DNA of 49,904 nt from an uncultured Clostridia bacterium (GCA_910586765.1 CAJUJJ010000009.1:1-49904); one strand, 5' to 3'; positions 1-8,340 are shown, numbered from the stretch's first letter. Notes: generated by a model not told the origin, from the sequence alone. A program made the numbers and translations.

Positions 1-156
1 TTATATCCTTTTTTATTATCTAAAATAACCATCTGTATTCTTTTTTACTATTTTTATTTTCCAAAAAAAGTAAATATTGTATTTTAAAAGTTCTGTTGTT
101 ATAATAGCCACAAATAAATTATTGTATATTATATCAAAGAATGGAGTGAAAATACC

Positions 157-255
157 ATGAAGAAAAAAACAAAAAAATTAATGTTATCTTTATTATTAGC
201 ATCTATGGCAGTAAGTGTTTTTTTACCTTTGACCATGACATCATGGATTTTTTAA
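157..255 (+). CDS. short signal-peptide-like ORF (32 aa), function unknown
   Basis: An ATG follows a plausible ribosome binding site (GGAGTG, ending 9 bases upstream). The 32-residue product has a Lys-rich N terminus (KKKTKK) and then one hydrophobic stretch, and stops straight after it. This is the layout of a Sec signal peptide or a one-pass micropeptide. No continuation is visible in any frame before the terminator at 297-336. It could be a genuine small membrane peptide or the remnant of a truncated secreted protein. I do not recognise a family. Confidence 0.4.
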   Translation: MKKKTKKLMLSLLLASMAVSVFLPLTMTSWIF

Positions 256-296
256 TACCATTCTCATTTTTTATAACATTTCATTTTTTTCAACGA

Positions 297-336
297 TAAA
301 AGAGAAATACTTGGTAGTATTTCTCTTTTTCTTTTT
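297..336 (+). terminator. intrinsic terminator after the small ORF
   Basis: A 13-bp perfect stem (AAAAGAGAAATAC paired with GTATTTCTCTTTT, loop TTGGTA) is followed by a T-rich run on the plus strand. It would end transcription from the 157-255 ORF. Confidence 0.75.
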
Positions 337-363
337 ATTATAAATTTTTTTCTATTTTTTGCA

Positions 364-398
364 TAAAAAAAGAATATCACAAGATATTCTTTTTTTAA
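364..398 (-). terminator. intrinsic terminator of rpsT
   Basis: The stem AGAATATC/GATATTCT with loop ACAA is flanked by an A-run and a T-run on both sides, so it can work in both directions. It lies just downstream of the rpsT stop on the minus strand. Confidence 0.75.
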
Positions 399-412
399 TA
401 TTCGTCTTAATA

Positions 413-673
413 TTATAATCCGTTTACCATTCTTGTTAAACTAGATTTTTTTCTAGCTGCTGCATTTTTATGATAAACGCCTTTTGAATATGCTTTATCA
501 ATAGCAGACACAGCACCTTTTAATGTTGCTGTCGCTGTTTCTTTATCTCCCGCATTTACAGCAACTAATACTTTTTTAATTGCTGTTTTTGTTTGGGATT
601 TAATCATTTTATTTCTCAATGTCTTTTTTGTGATGACTTTAATTCTTTTTTTCGCAGATTTAATATTTGCCAA
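413..673 (-). CDS. rpsT: 30S ribosomal protein S20
   Basis: Small basic protein (86 aa) of the small ribosomal subunit that binds 16S rRNA directly. The N terminus MANIKSAKKRIK and the stretch HKNAAARKKSSLTRMVN near the C terminus are the S20 hallmarks, and the length is typical. The start is TTG, preceded by a strong AGGAGG about 8 bases upstream. A non-ATG start is common for S20, where it can support autoregulation in other bacteria. The gene is divergent from the spore protease gene gpr, an arrangement common in Clostridia. It is monocistronic, with its own terminator at 364-398. Confidence 0.97.
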   Translation of the reverse strand: MANIKSAKKRIKVITKKTLRNKMIKSQTKTAIKKVLVAVNAGDKETATATLKGAVSAIDKAYSKGVYHKNAAARKKSSLTRMVNGL

Positions 674-901
674 TTTTTGTTCCTCCTATTTTTTATAATT
701 TTTTTTAATCATTTGGATATTTTGGGGAATATCACTTTTTATACTTCTATTAACCACAAAAGCAATTTTTTATGCTCCGACACGTCTGTGATTAATTCAA
801 CACAATCTATTTTAACCGAAAGCAATCCATAAGTCAATGTATATATTTAAAATTCAAGGTAAAAATAATGGCAAAAAGTAATTATTATAGGAGGAAGTAT
901 C

Positions 902-1903
902 ATGGAAAAAAATATTGCATGGAATTTTAGCCCAAGAACAGACTTAGCCATTGAAGCAAGAGAACTTGCACAGCAAGAACAACAAAATACACAAGAAATA
1001 GATGGTGTAAAAGTAAAAACAGAACAAACAGACATCTGTCAAATTACTCATGTTCAAATATTAAATGAAACAGGCAGCAAAACAATGGGAAAACCTATAG
1101 GAAATTATATTACTATAGAATCGGAATTATTAAAAGAAAATGACATTACAAGCCATGAAGAAATGATGAAAGTTGTAGCAAATCATATCAGCAACTTAAC
1201 AAATCTCAATGCAAAATCTACTATACTTGTTGTTGGTTTAGGCAACTGGAACATTACTCCTGATGCACTAGGCCCTAAAGTTATTGACAAAATACTTGTT
1301 ACACGTCATTTGGAAGGTGTACTTCCAGAAGAATTAGAACATTCTGTCAGAAGTGTTGCTGCACTTAGTCCAGGCGTTATGGGCATTACTGGAATTGAAA
1401 CAGGTGAAATTATAAAAGGTGTTGTTGAAAAATTAAAACCTGATTTAGTGATTGCTATAGATGCCTTAGCCGCTCGCAAATTCAGCAGAATTAACAGTAC
1501 AATACAAATGTCTGACACAGGCGTTGCACCAGGTGCTGGCGTAGGAAACAAACGAATGACATTAAATGAACAAACGCTTGGTGTTCCAGTTTTAGCATTG
1601 GGTGTACCTACTGTCGTAGATGCTGCAACACTTATTAATGACACTATGGACAGAATGTTGGAAGAGATGATTGCTCAAACAAAAAAAGGCAGTGCTTTCT
1701 ATGAAATGCTTCAGTCTATGGATACAGATGAAAAATACAAGCTTATTGTAGAAATATTAAATCCCTATGTGGGCAATATGTTTGTCACTCCAAAAGAAGT
1801 AGATGCTGTAGTAGACCGTCTTGCGAATATTATAGCTAATGCCATCAATATTGCATTACAGCCAGGCATTACTATGGAAGACATAAACCGTTTTACTTAT
1901 TAA
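902..1903 (+). CDS. gpr: germination protease GPR (spore protease, family A25)
   Basis: GPR is made as a zymogen in the forespore and degrades small acid-soluble spore proteins at germination. The 333-aa product has the N-terminal RTDLAIEA segment where the propeptide is processed in known GPRs. It also has the core motif VVGLGNWNITPDALGP and the later motif VIAIDALAARK, which hold the two conserved aspartates proposed as catalytic in this family. A glycine-rich segment (VAPGAGVGNKR) follows. An AGGAGG ribosome binding site lies about 8 bases before the ATG. In many Clostridia spoIIP follows gpr; here a regulator gene follows on the other strand. The gene shows that the host makes endospores. 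No clear sigma-G promoter could be assigned by eye. Confidence 0.96.
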   Translation: MEKNIAWNFSPRTDLAIEARELAQQEQQNTQEIDGVKVKTEQTDICQITHVQILNETGSKTMGKPIGNYITIESELLKENDITSHEEMMKVVANHISNLTNLNAKSTILVVGLGNWNITPDALGPKVIDKILVTRHLEGVLPEELEHSVRSVAALSPGVMGITGIETGEIIKGVVEKLKPDLVIAIDALAARKFSRINSTIQMSDTGVAPGAGVGNKRMTLNEQTLGVPVLALGVPTVVDAATLINDTMDRMLEEMIAQTKKGSAFYEMLQSMDTDEKYKLIVEILNPYVGNMFVTPKEVDAVVDRLANIIANAINIALQPGITMEDINRFTY

Positions 1904-1963
1904 AGTATTCTTGAAAGGGTTTCATATTACTGAAACCCAAACAAAAACAAAAATTATAAAATA

Positions 1964-2278
1964 TTATTTAGAAACATTCATCTGTTTTATGAGTTCTAAT
2001 ACACTATAAGCTTGTTTTTTAGTTAATGTACGGAAACAACATATAAGTTCTTTCTCCATATCATTCAGATAATATATTTCTGTATCATCATCAAAAAATT
2101 CTACTAAGGTTACTCCCATGCAGCTTAAAAGTTTTTCAAGAATATAAATACTTGGCTGACTGATACCTTTTTCTATTTTGTGGATATGCGTTTCTGAAAT
2201 ATCAGAAAGAATAGATAACCTGTAAACACTAATCTTTTTTTGTTTTCTTATTGTTTGAAATTTTTGTGCAATATTCAT
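1964..2278 (-). CDS. XRE-family helix-turn-helix regulator (104 aa)
   Basis: The N-terminal 65 residues form a Cro/CI-type HTH. Helices are visible in MNIAQKFQTIRKQKKISVYRLS, the recognition region is SDISETHIHKIEKG, and LEKLLSCMGVTLVEFF follows. The 40-residue tail (ending ELIKQMNVSK) is probably a short dimerisation helix. The ribosome binding site AGGGGT lies 8 bases before the ATG. The gene is divergent from a second XRE gene starting near 2440 and shares a 150-bp AT-rich control region with it. No target gene is evident. Confidence 0.85.
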   Translation of the reverse strand: MNIAQKFQTIRKQKKISVYRLSILSDISETHIHKIEKGISQPSIYILEKLLSCMGVTLVEFFDDDTEIYYLNDMEKELICCFRTLTKKQAYSVLELIKQMNVSK

Positions 2279-2360
2279 AGTATATACCCCTACAAATATT
2301 ATGCTATATACTACATCAAATTATAATCTAATTAGAGTTTTGATTTTTACAAAATTATAG

Positions 2361-2389
2361 TTGTGTTTCTTATTCATCTATTTTATAAT
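2361..2389 (+). promoter_or_regulatory. sigma-A-type promoter of the XRE gene at 2440
   Basis: TTGTGT (2361-2366) and a perfect TATAAT (2384-2389) are separated by 17 bases. The start codon lies about 50 bases downstream. This is a sequence match only. Confidence 0.6.
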
Positions 2390-2439
2390 AAAATGAAATA
2401 ACAGTCATTCCTAAATCCATACCAGAAAGGGTGATTATT

Positions 2440-2940
2440 TTGGAATTTAAGGACAGATTAAAACACTTAAGAAAAGAAAAAAATCTTACACAAATAGAAC
2501 TTGCTTCTTTACTTCACTATGGATATACTGCCATTGCAAATTACGAAAACGGCAGAAATCAGCCCAGAATAAGCGATTTAGTACGCTTAGCAAATATTTT
2601 TGGTGTATCTTTAGATTATTTAGTAGGTGTTTCTGATGTAAAGCATTACATGACACAAGATACTATATTACAAGAAAATATTGCAAAACAAACACACGAA
2701 AAAGGTATGGAACTAACACTCATGGACAAATTAATTATTTGTTTTTTATATAATACATCAAAAAATTCATTAAATGCAAAAAGATTAAATCAAGACCAAA
2801 TCAAAAAAATACTGCTAAACGCAGAACAGGAATGTTATATTGAATTTTCAAAAAGATTTTATACTTTTTTAAAAGATAGTTCTTTTCGAAAAATTGTATT
2901 GACTCAAATTCAAAATGAATTAAAACAATACTATTTATAA
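2440..2940 (+). CDS. XRE-family regulator with a conserved C-terminal domain
   Basis: Residues 1-65 form a Cro/CI HTH (FKDRLKHLRKEKNLTQIELA; YTAIANYENGRNQPRISDLV) ending in the usual LGVSLDYLVGVSD-type segment. The remaining ~95 residues form a helical C-terminal domain. It contains MDKLIICFLYNTSKN and the motif C-Y-I-E-F-S-K-R-F-Y, both of which recur in the regulator at 7380-7877, so the two are paralogues. I prefer the TTG start at 2440 because AAAGGGTG is correctly spaced from it. The GTG at 2431 directly abuts the ribosome binding site. The ligand or partner of the C-terminal domain is unknown. Confidence 0.82.
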   Translation: MEFKDRLKHLRKEKNLTQIELASLLHYGYTAIANYENGRNQPRISDLVRLANIFGVSLDYLVGVSDVKHYMTQDTILQENIAKQTHEKGMELTLMDKLIICFLYNTSKNSLNAKRLNQDQIKKILLNAEQECYIEFSKRFYTFLKDSSFRKIVLTQIQNELKQYYL

Positions 2941-2978
2941 TAACAATTTATCAATATATTATTATTATAATATAAAAT

Positions 2979-3008
2979 AGCCTTGAAAGTATATTTCCTT
3001 TCAAGGCT
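2979..3008 (-). terminator. terminator between convergent genes
   Basis: An 11-bp perfect stem (AGCCTTGAAAG/CTTTCAAGGCT) has an 8-base loop and T-rich flank on the minus strand. It serves the UPF0210 gene and probably also the XRE gene on the plus strand. Confidence 0.7.
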
Positions 3009-3021
3009 TAATATTATCACA

Positions 3022-4380
3022 TCAATTTTTAAAACTATGTATTGGTGCTGGTATTCTGCCGCCTCTTTTTATAAATCTTTCACAACTATAAGTATTTACA
3101 GGCATAATTGGTGCATAGCCTAAAAGACCGCCAAATTCTACTTTTTCTCCTACTTTTTTTCCTATTACTGGTATCAAACGTACTGCTGTCGTTTTATTAT
3201 TTATCATACCAATGGCTGCTTCGTCTGCAATAATGCCAGAAATTGTTGTTGCTGAAGTATCACCTGGTATTGCAATCATGTCTAAACCAACAGAGCAAAC
3301 ACAAGTCATAGCCTCTAATTTTTCTAATGTTAAAGCACCTTTTTCTGCTGCAACAATCATACCATGGTCTTCACTAACAGGGATAAAAGCACCGCTCAAT
3401 CCTCCTACATAAGACGATGCCATAACGCCACCTTTTTTCACATTATCATTTAATATCGCAAGTGCTGCGGTTGTACCTGGTGCACCTGCTTGCTGTAATC
3501 CCATTTCTTGAAAAATTTCTGCAATACTATCTCCAATCAATGGTGTTGGTGCAAGTGATAAATCTATAATGCCAAAAGGTACATTTAATCTTTTTGCTGC
3601 TTCTTGTGCAATAAGTTGTCCTACTCTTGTAATTTTAAATGCCGTTCTTTTTATAGTTTCACAAAGTGTTTCAAAATCAGCATCTCTTACTTCTTCTAAT
3701 GCTTTTTTTACTACACCAGGACCACTTACTCCTACATTAATAACACAATCTTTTTCTCCTACACCATGAAAAGCTCCCGCCATAAAAGGATTATCTTCTA
3801 CTGCATTACAAAATACTACCAATTTAGCACAGCCCAGACAGTCTTTTTCTTTTGTCAGCTCTGCTGTTTGCAATATCACTTCACCCATTTTTTTCACAGC
3901 GTCCATATTTAAACCATTTCGAGAAGTACCAATATTTATGGAAGAACAAACAACGTCTGTTTCTTTTAACGCTTGTGGTATAGAATTAATCAAAATTTCA
4001 TCTGATTTTGTACAGCCTTTTTGTACCAATGCAGAAAATCCACCTATAAAATTTACACCTACTGCTTTCGCAGCTCTATCCAAAGTATGTGCTACACTAA
4101 CATAACTATCTGTTTTACAGCCTGCTGCTGCAATGGCAATCGGTGTTACAGAAATTCTTTTATGTACCACAGGTATACCAAATTGTTTTGCTAATTCATC
4201 TCCCACTTTTACCAAATCTTTTGCACAAGTGGTAATTTTTTGATACACTTTTTCATTAAATTTATCAATATCAGCGTCAGCACAATCCATAAGATTGATA
4301 CCCATAGTGATGGTACGCACATCTAAATTAGCCTCTTCTATCATTTGATTTGTCTCTAAAACTTCACTTCTTGTAATCAC
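3022..4380 (-). CDS. UPF0210 / PFL-family protein (DUF711)
   Basis: The 452-aa product matches the UPF0210 family throughout: MIEEANLDVRTITMGINLMDCADAD near the N terminus, NIGTSRNGLNMDAVKKMG in the middle, and GALTLEKLEAMTCVCSVGLDMIAIPGD and GGRIPAPIHS near the end. The family is structurally related to glycyl-radical enzymes, but its reaction is not established. I set the start at a GTG preceded by AGGGAG because family members begin close to the MIEE segment. The longer reading frame adds 17 poorly conserved residues. It lies 16 bases downstream of the ACT-domain gene, and this two-gene pair is conserved across Gram-positive bacteria. Confidence 0.92.
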   Translation of the reverse strand: MITRSEVLETNQMIEEANLDVRTITMGINLMDCADADIDKFNEKVYQKITTCAKDLVKVGDELAKQFGIPVVHKRISVTPIAIAAAGCKTDSYVSVAHTLDRAAKAVGVNFIGGFSALVQKGCTKSDEILINSIPQALKETDVVCSSINIGTSRNGLNMDAVKKMGEVILQTAELTKEKDCLGCAKLVVFCNAVEDNPFMAGAFHGVGEKDCVINVGVSGPGVVKKALEEVRDADFETLCETIKRTAFKITRVGQLIAQEAAKRLNVPFGIIDLSLAPTPLIGDSIAEIFQEMGLQQAGAPGTTAALAILNDNVKKGGVMASSYVGGLSGAFIPVSEDHGMIVAAEKGALTLEKLEAMTCVCSVGLDMIAIPGDTSATTISGIIADEAAIGMINNKTTAVRLIPVIGKKVGEKVEFGGLLGYAPIMPVNTYSCERFIKRGGRIPAPIHSFKN

Positions 4381-4396
4381 AAGATATTCTCCCTTC

Positions 4397-4666
4397 TTAA
4401 ACACGGTGCATAGAATTAAAAATATCCTCATGCTGCATTTTTACTATTACGTCCATATCTTCTCCTAATTCCACAAGTTCATCTGATAAAACAGTAAACT
4501 CTTTTTTTGCTGTAGATAAATCTACAATCATCATCATATTCAAATAGCCGCCTACAATAGTTTGAGAAATATCCAAAATATTAATACTATTTCTTGATAA
4601 ATGTGTACAAACAGTTCCTATAATACCTACATGGTCTTTTCCTAATACTGTAATAATACCCTTCAT
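4397..4666 (-). CDS. ACT-domain protein, UPF0237 family
   Basis: The 89-residue protein is a single ACT domain: GIITVLGKDHVGIIGTVCTHLS at the start, then DISQTIVGGYLNMMMIVDL. ACT domains usually bind amino acids and regulate a partner enzyme. Genes of this family almost always sit directly upstream of a UPF0210 gene, as here, so a regulatory subunit role is likely (inference). An AGGAGG-like ribosome binding site precedes the ATG at 4666. Confidence 0.92.
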   Translation of the reverse strand: MKGIITVLGKDHVGIIGTVCTHLSRNSINILDISQTIVGGYLNMMMIVDLSTAKKEFTVLSDELVELGEDMDVIVKMQHEDIFNSMHRV

Positions 4667-4781
4667 TTATATCCTCCTTTATTTTTATCACACCAGTTTT
4701 ACAAAATAATTGTATACATAAAATCATATTTTTGCAATAGGAAGACTAAAAAAGATTTTTTATTTTCATAAAAATACTATA

Positions 4782-4815
4782 AAAGGCTTAAAAGTATACA
4801 CCTTTAAGCCTTTTT
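4782..4815 (-). terminator. terminator of the SpoIID-domain gene
   Basis: A stem AAAGGCTTAAA/TTTAAGCCTTT with T-rich flanks on both strands sits 6 bases after the stop of the minus-strand SpoIID-domain gene. Confidence 0.75.
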
Positions 4816-4820
4816 TATTA

Positions 4821-7262
4821 TTACAAATTTTGTTCTGTATTAATAATCCTTTGCACTTGTGCTCCATCAAAATAATGTTCTAATATTTGTTTGTAATCAA
4901 ATCCTTGCTCTGCCATACCCATAGCACCATATTGGCTCATACCTGCACCATGTCCATTTCCTCCACCATATATTGTAATACTTTCTAATTCATTCTCTGG
5001 CGTTTTTTGCTGCTCTATAGCAATAAAAGCACTTGGCAATATAGCATAATTTATTTTTTCACTGCCATCTTTTAATTGCAATATAACATCATTTTCTCCT
5101 GCCTTTACTGGCTTCAATATATTTCTAATAGCATATTCTGTTTTAATACGTGCCGTGCCATTTTCTCCTGTTACTGTTAAAAACATAGCATTTCCTCCCT
5201 CTCCTCTTTGTGAAACAGCAATATCTTTTATTGCTCCTAAATTGGAAGGGTCTGCTACTTTCCATGTACCATCTTGCTGCAATACTTCTACTAAATTATG
5301 ATTAGATTGATATACTTGTTGTATTCTTGCATTAATGTCATTAATTACTTCTTTAGGCAATGTTGTTTTCCAACGGAACCATGGCGAAGCACTATCATAG
5401 CTTTGTACTTCCCAATTTTTGAAAAATGCTTCTGCATTTTCTTGTTTTGTCAAATCTCCTATTTCTTCTGTCAAACCTTGCTCTTTACTGATTAAATACC
5501 CTTTATTTTCAGAAGGAAATGTCTTTCCATTATCTGCTGCCCAAACTTCACCTGAATTTGCCGTAACACCTGCTGATGTAGAATAAAAATTCGCATTTAC
5601 TACTCTATCTCCATATGTTACTCCCATACCTTCTGTTTCTTCTACTGCCCTATCCGAAATCTCTTGCGTCTGACTACCATTATATACTTGGCTATTTGTA
5701 GAGTCATCTACATGAGCACCATAATCACTATATCGATTTGCAAAAAATTGATTAAAGGCATAACTTCTCGCAGAAACAGCCTGCACTTTTAAAGGCTCTA
5801 ATCCAAAACTAACAGGCATTTCAAAAGGTACTACCCCCTTCAAATAAGTTTCAAAAGGCACTTCATTTATAATTGTAAAACCATTTGCTGTTTTTTCTAA
5901 TTCTAAACTGCCTCTATACTGTGGAGAAACACCATTTCTTGAAATACTTTTTATTGTAAATTGTCCATCATCTTCTGTTGTAACATATACTCTATTATTT
6001 TCAAAAAGTCCCATATCATTCTCTGGTGTCAATGTAACTTCTTCTCCTGCTTGAAATGTTTTTATAACATCTCCTCCTTGTAATGTAAAAGGCTTATCTG
6101 CTGTCAAAACAACATTTTTTTGATTATAACCAGTATAACCTGTGTCACTCAAAAGCACTCTAATATTATTAGGAACAGCTTCTCTCCTTATTACAGCTGC
6201 TGCTACTTTTCCATCTTTATAATAATAATCTGCAATATCTGTACCACTAATTAAACGTGTTACAGGCCTTCTTGTTACAACACCATCATTTTCTTCATAT
6301 ATTTTTGCATTGTCTGCCCACTCCAAAACGCCATGATTTTGCAATTCTATACTATTGTTTGTTGCTTTTTTAATTATATCACTTCCGCCATTTTCTAATG
6401 GTGTAATAGAAACAACTGTATCTCCTTCTATTTGTATATCTGCTATACCACTTTCTGGTAAATTTTCTGTATTTGCATATTCATATAATTTTACACCATC
6501 TCCTGTATCAATTTCTATACCATTTTTTGTAGTAGTAAAATAAGCATTTTGTATTACTGGGCTTTCTTCCAGCACTTCTTCTATTGCAACAATTTCTCTA
6601 TCCTTTTCTAATATTTTTATTTTTTTATTTTGCAAAGGTTTTAAATTTCTTCCTGTTGCTGTAAAAATACCATCTTCCATTAAAAGTATTGTACCATTAT
6701 CTGCTGTATCCAATAAAACTTGTTCTCTAGGCTGTATATCATAAGAATATAAACTATCTTCTGCCCTTCTACCCTTTAATGCTTCCTCAAACAATTCTAA
6801 CCACAAGCTATATGCTACTGCTTTATTTTTATTTTCATCATTTATTGTAATTTTTGTTTCATTGTCTGGATTTAATCGATTAATTAAAAATTGTGTTTGT
6901 TCTAGTGTTACATTTTCTTCTGGTAAAAAGTTCTCTCCTTCTCCTGAGAGATAACCAGCCGTTACTGCTGCATTGATATAAGGATAATACCAATCTTCTA
7001 CACTTACATCATTAAACTGAATATTATTTTTTATTTCTGTAATTTCTGCTGGTGTATAAAATGATAATGCTATCATTTTCGCCATTTCTCCTCTTGTGAT
7101 AGGAATATCATCACCAAATCTCCCCACATTCGCCCCTTCTATTTGCAGTAAAGTACCTGTTTTGGGTGACTGCATAGGTTGTTCTCTGGATTGTACATTC
7201 TCTTTTTTGCAGCCTCCTAATAAAAGCATAGCAATACAAAATAAAAGAGTTGTTTTTTTCAT
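4821..7262 (-). CDS. SLH- and SpoIID-domain lipoprotein
   Basis: The 813-aa product starts with a lipoprotein signal (MKKTTLLFCIAMLLLGGC, lipobox LGGC). Residues ~45-130 resemble one or two SLH motifs (ITRGEMAKMIALSFY; FNDVSVEDWYYPYINAAVTAGYLSG). A long beta-rich middle follows. A SpoIID/LytB domain spans ~450-800, with EVPFETYLKGVVPFEMP, LKVQAVSARSYAFNQF and the C-terminal HGAGMSQYGAMGMAEQG. SpoIID of the sporulation DMP machinery is a lytic transglycosylase, and the conserved Glu of that family is probably the one in VVPFEMP. I chose the second ATG because AAGGAGA is well spaced from it and the lipobox follows. The role is probably peptidoglycan remodelling at the membrane surface. Being much longer than SpoIID (~340 aa), it is unlikely to be spoIID itself. 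Confidence 0.9.
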   Translation of the reverse strand: MKKTTLLFCIAMLLLGGCKKENVQSREQPMQSPKTGTLLQIEGANVGRFGDDIPITRGEMAKMIALSFYTPAEITEIKNNIQFNDVSVEDWYYPYINAAVTAGYLSGEGENFLPEENVTLEQTQFLINRLNPDNETKITINDENKNKAVAYSLWLELFEEALKGRRAEDSLYSYDIQPREQVLLDTADNGTILLMEDGIFTATGRNLKPLQNKKIKILEKDREIVAIEEVLEESPVIQNAYFTTTKNGIEIDTGDGVKLYEYANTENLPESGIADIQIEGDTVVSITPLENGGSDIIKKATNNSIELQNHGVLEWADNAKIYEENDGVVTRRPVTRLISGTDIADYYYKDGKVAAAVIRREAVPNNIRVLLSDTGYTGYNQKNVVLTADKPFTLQGGDVIKTFQAGEEVTLTPENDMGLFENNRVYVTTEDDGQFTIKSISRNGVSPQYRGSLELEKTANGFTIINEVPFETYLKGVVPFEMPVSFGLEPLKVQAVSARSYAFNQFFANRYSDYGAHVDDSTNSQVYNGSQTQEISDRAVEETEGMGVTYGDRVVNANFYSTSAGVTANSGEVWAADNGKTFPSENKGYLISKEQGLTEEIGDLTKQENAEAFFKNWEVQSYDSASPWFRWKTTLPKEVINDINARIQQVYQSNHNLVEVLQQDGTWKVADPSNLGAIKDIAVSQRGEGGNAMFLTVTGENGTARIKTEYAIRNILKPVKAGENDVILQLKDGSEKINYAILPSAFIAIEQQKTPENELESITIYGGGNGHGAGMSQYGAMGMAEQGFDYKQILEHYFDGAQVQRIINTEQNL

Positions 7263-7343
7263 GTCTTTATTCTCCTTCCTCTTTTGCAAAGACTTGTACC
7301 ATTTTTATCATTTTATTCCAAAAGAATAAATTTATTCCTAATA

Positions 7344-7374
7344 AAAAAGACCTTTCTATATTAAAGGTCTTTTT
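7344..7374 (-). terminator. terminator of the XRE gene at 7380
   Basis: A 12-bp perfect stem (AAAAAGACCTTT/AAAGGTCTTTTT) with a 7-base loop lies directly after the stop of the minus-strand XRE gene. Confidence 0.8.
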
Positions 7375-7379
7375 ATACT

Positions 7380-7877
7380 TCATATTTGTGACATTATAGC
7401 ATCTCTAATTAAGTCATTTCTTATAAAATAGTAAAATCTTTCTGAAAATTCTACACAACACTTTTTTTCTACGGATTGCATTATATTTTTCATAGCTTCT
7501 TTATCATTATGCAAGTCATTTTTCTGTATTTCATCTGAGTAATTCTTTTTTAATGTTTGATATATAAACCATATAATCAATCTATCCATAGCTACTAAAG
7601 TTATATCATTTTGTATTGCTGTTTTTAATATCTTTTTTTCTATCATTTTATATGGCATCATTTCATAACGAATATCAGAAACTCCTAACAAATAATCTAT
7701 AGAAGTATCAAGAAGATCGGCTAGTTTAATTAAATCTTCAAATTTAGGTCTATTTTTTCCTCTTTCATAATTAGCGATTGTTGTGCAACCATAATTTAAA
7801 CGCCTTGCAAGTGCTCTTTGTGTAAATCCTTTTTCTTTTCTTAATTCTTTTAATCTTTCGCTAAATTTCATTAACAT
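7380..7877 (-). CDS. XRE-family regulator, paralogue of the 2440 gene
   Basis: An N-terminal HTH (FSERLKELRKEKGFTQRALA; CTTIANYERGKNRPKFEDLI) is followed by a ~95-residue helical tail. The tail has MDRLIIWFIYQTLKKN and C-V-E-F-S-E-R-F-Y-Y-F, matching the same positions in the regulator at 2440-2940. The shared non-HTH domain shows that the two arose from one ancestor. The ribosome binding site AGGGGG precedes two close ATGs (7877 and 7871); either could be used. It is separated from the SpoIID gene by its own terminator, so the two are not co-transcribed in the forward sense. Confidence 0.83.
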   Translation of the reverse strand: MLMKFSERLKELRKEKGFTQRALARRLNYGCTTIANYERGKNRPKFEDLIKLADLLDTSIDYLLGVSDIRYEMMPYKMIEKKILKTAIQNDITLVAMDRLIIWFIYQTLKKNYSDEIQKNDLHNDKEAMKNIMQSVEKKCCVEFSERFYYFIRNDLIRDAIMSQI

Positions 7878-8058
7878 TAAAAATCCCCCTTATATATCTA
7901 TAAATAGTTACAATTTACTTTTAACACTGTACAAATATTATTTTTAATGTATTATTACTATGAGATTATAGTAAATGCAACACAAAATATATTTATTGTT
8001 TTCAATACGTAAGATATTTATCTATATATTACATATATAATAATATATATAGTATATT

Positions 8059-8103
8059 ATTCACCTCTTAAAGTCAATCATATAAAATAAAAAAGAGGTG
8101 AAT
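8059..8103 (+). promoter_or_regulatory. inverted repeat that covers the ribosome binding site of the next gene
   Basis: ATTCACCTCTT (8059-8069) is the exact reverse complement of AAGAGGTGAAT (8093-8103), with 23 bases between. The right arm contains the GAGGTG ribosome binding site of the XRE gene starting at 8107. If both arms are transcribed, the mRNA hairpin would hide the ribosome binding site. If the start site lies inside the repeat, it could instead be an operator. The repeat is seen; the function is inferred. Confidence 0.55.
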
Positions 8104-8106
8104 TAC

Positions 8107-8340
8107 ATGGATAAATATGACAGTAGATATATTCAAATTGGATTAAAAATTGCATACTATCGCAAAAAGAATGGTTTTACTCAAGAACAGCTAGCTGAAA
8201 AAATAGATTTGAGTGTTGGCTATTTATCTCAAATTGAAACACCAAGTGTTGCCCAACCAATCTCATTAAAAACATTATTTACTATAGCGGATATTTTTCA
8301 TGTTTCGCCATCTAAATTTTTAGAATTTGATGATGAATAA
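8107..8340 (+). CDS. small XRE-family regulator (77 aa)
   Basis: It is almost entirely a Cro/CI HTH: IQIGLKIAYYRKKNGFTQEQLAE, DLSVGYLSQIET (recognition helix region) and LKTLFTIADIFHVSPSKFLEF. The SinR/SlrR-like spacing suggests an autonomous DNA-binding protein. The ATG at 8107 has GAGGTG 6 bases upstream. A GTG at 8098 overlaps that ribosome binding site and is less likely. The gene lies head to head with the XRE gene at 7380-7877, with about 230 bp of very AT-rich DNA between them. The hairpin at 8059-8103 may control its translation. Confidence 0.82.
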   Translation: MDKYDSRYIQIGLKIAYYRKKNGFTQEQLAEKIDLSVGYLSQIETPSVAQPISLKTLFTIADIFHVSPSKFLEFDDE

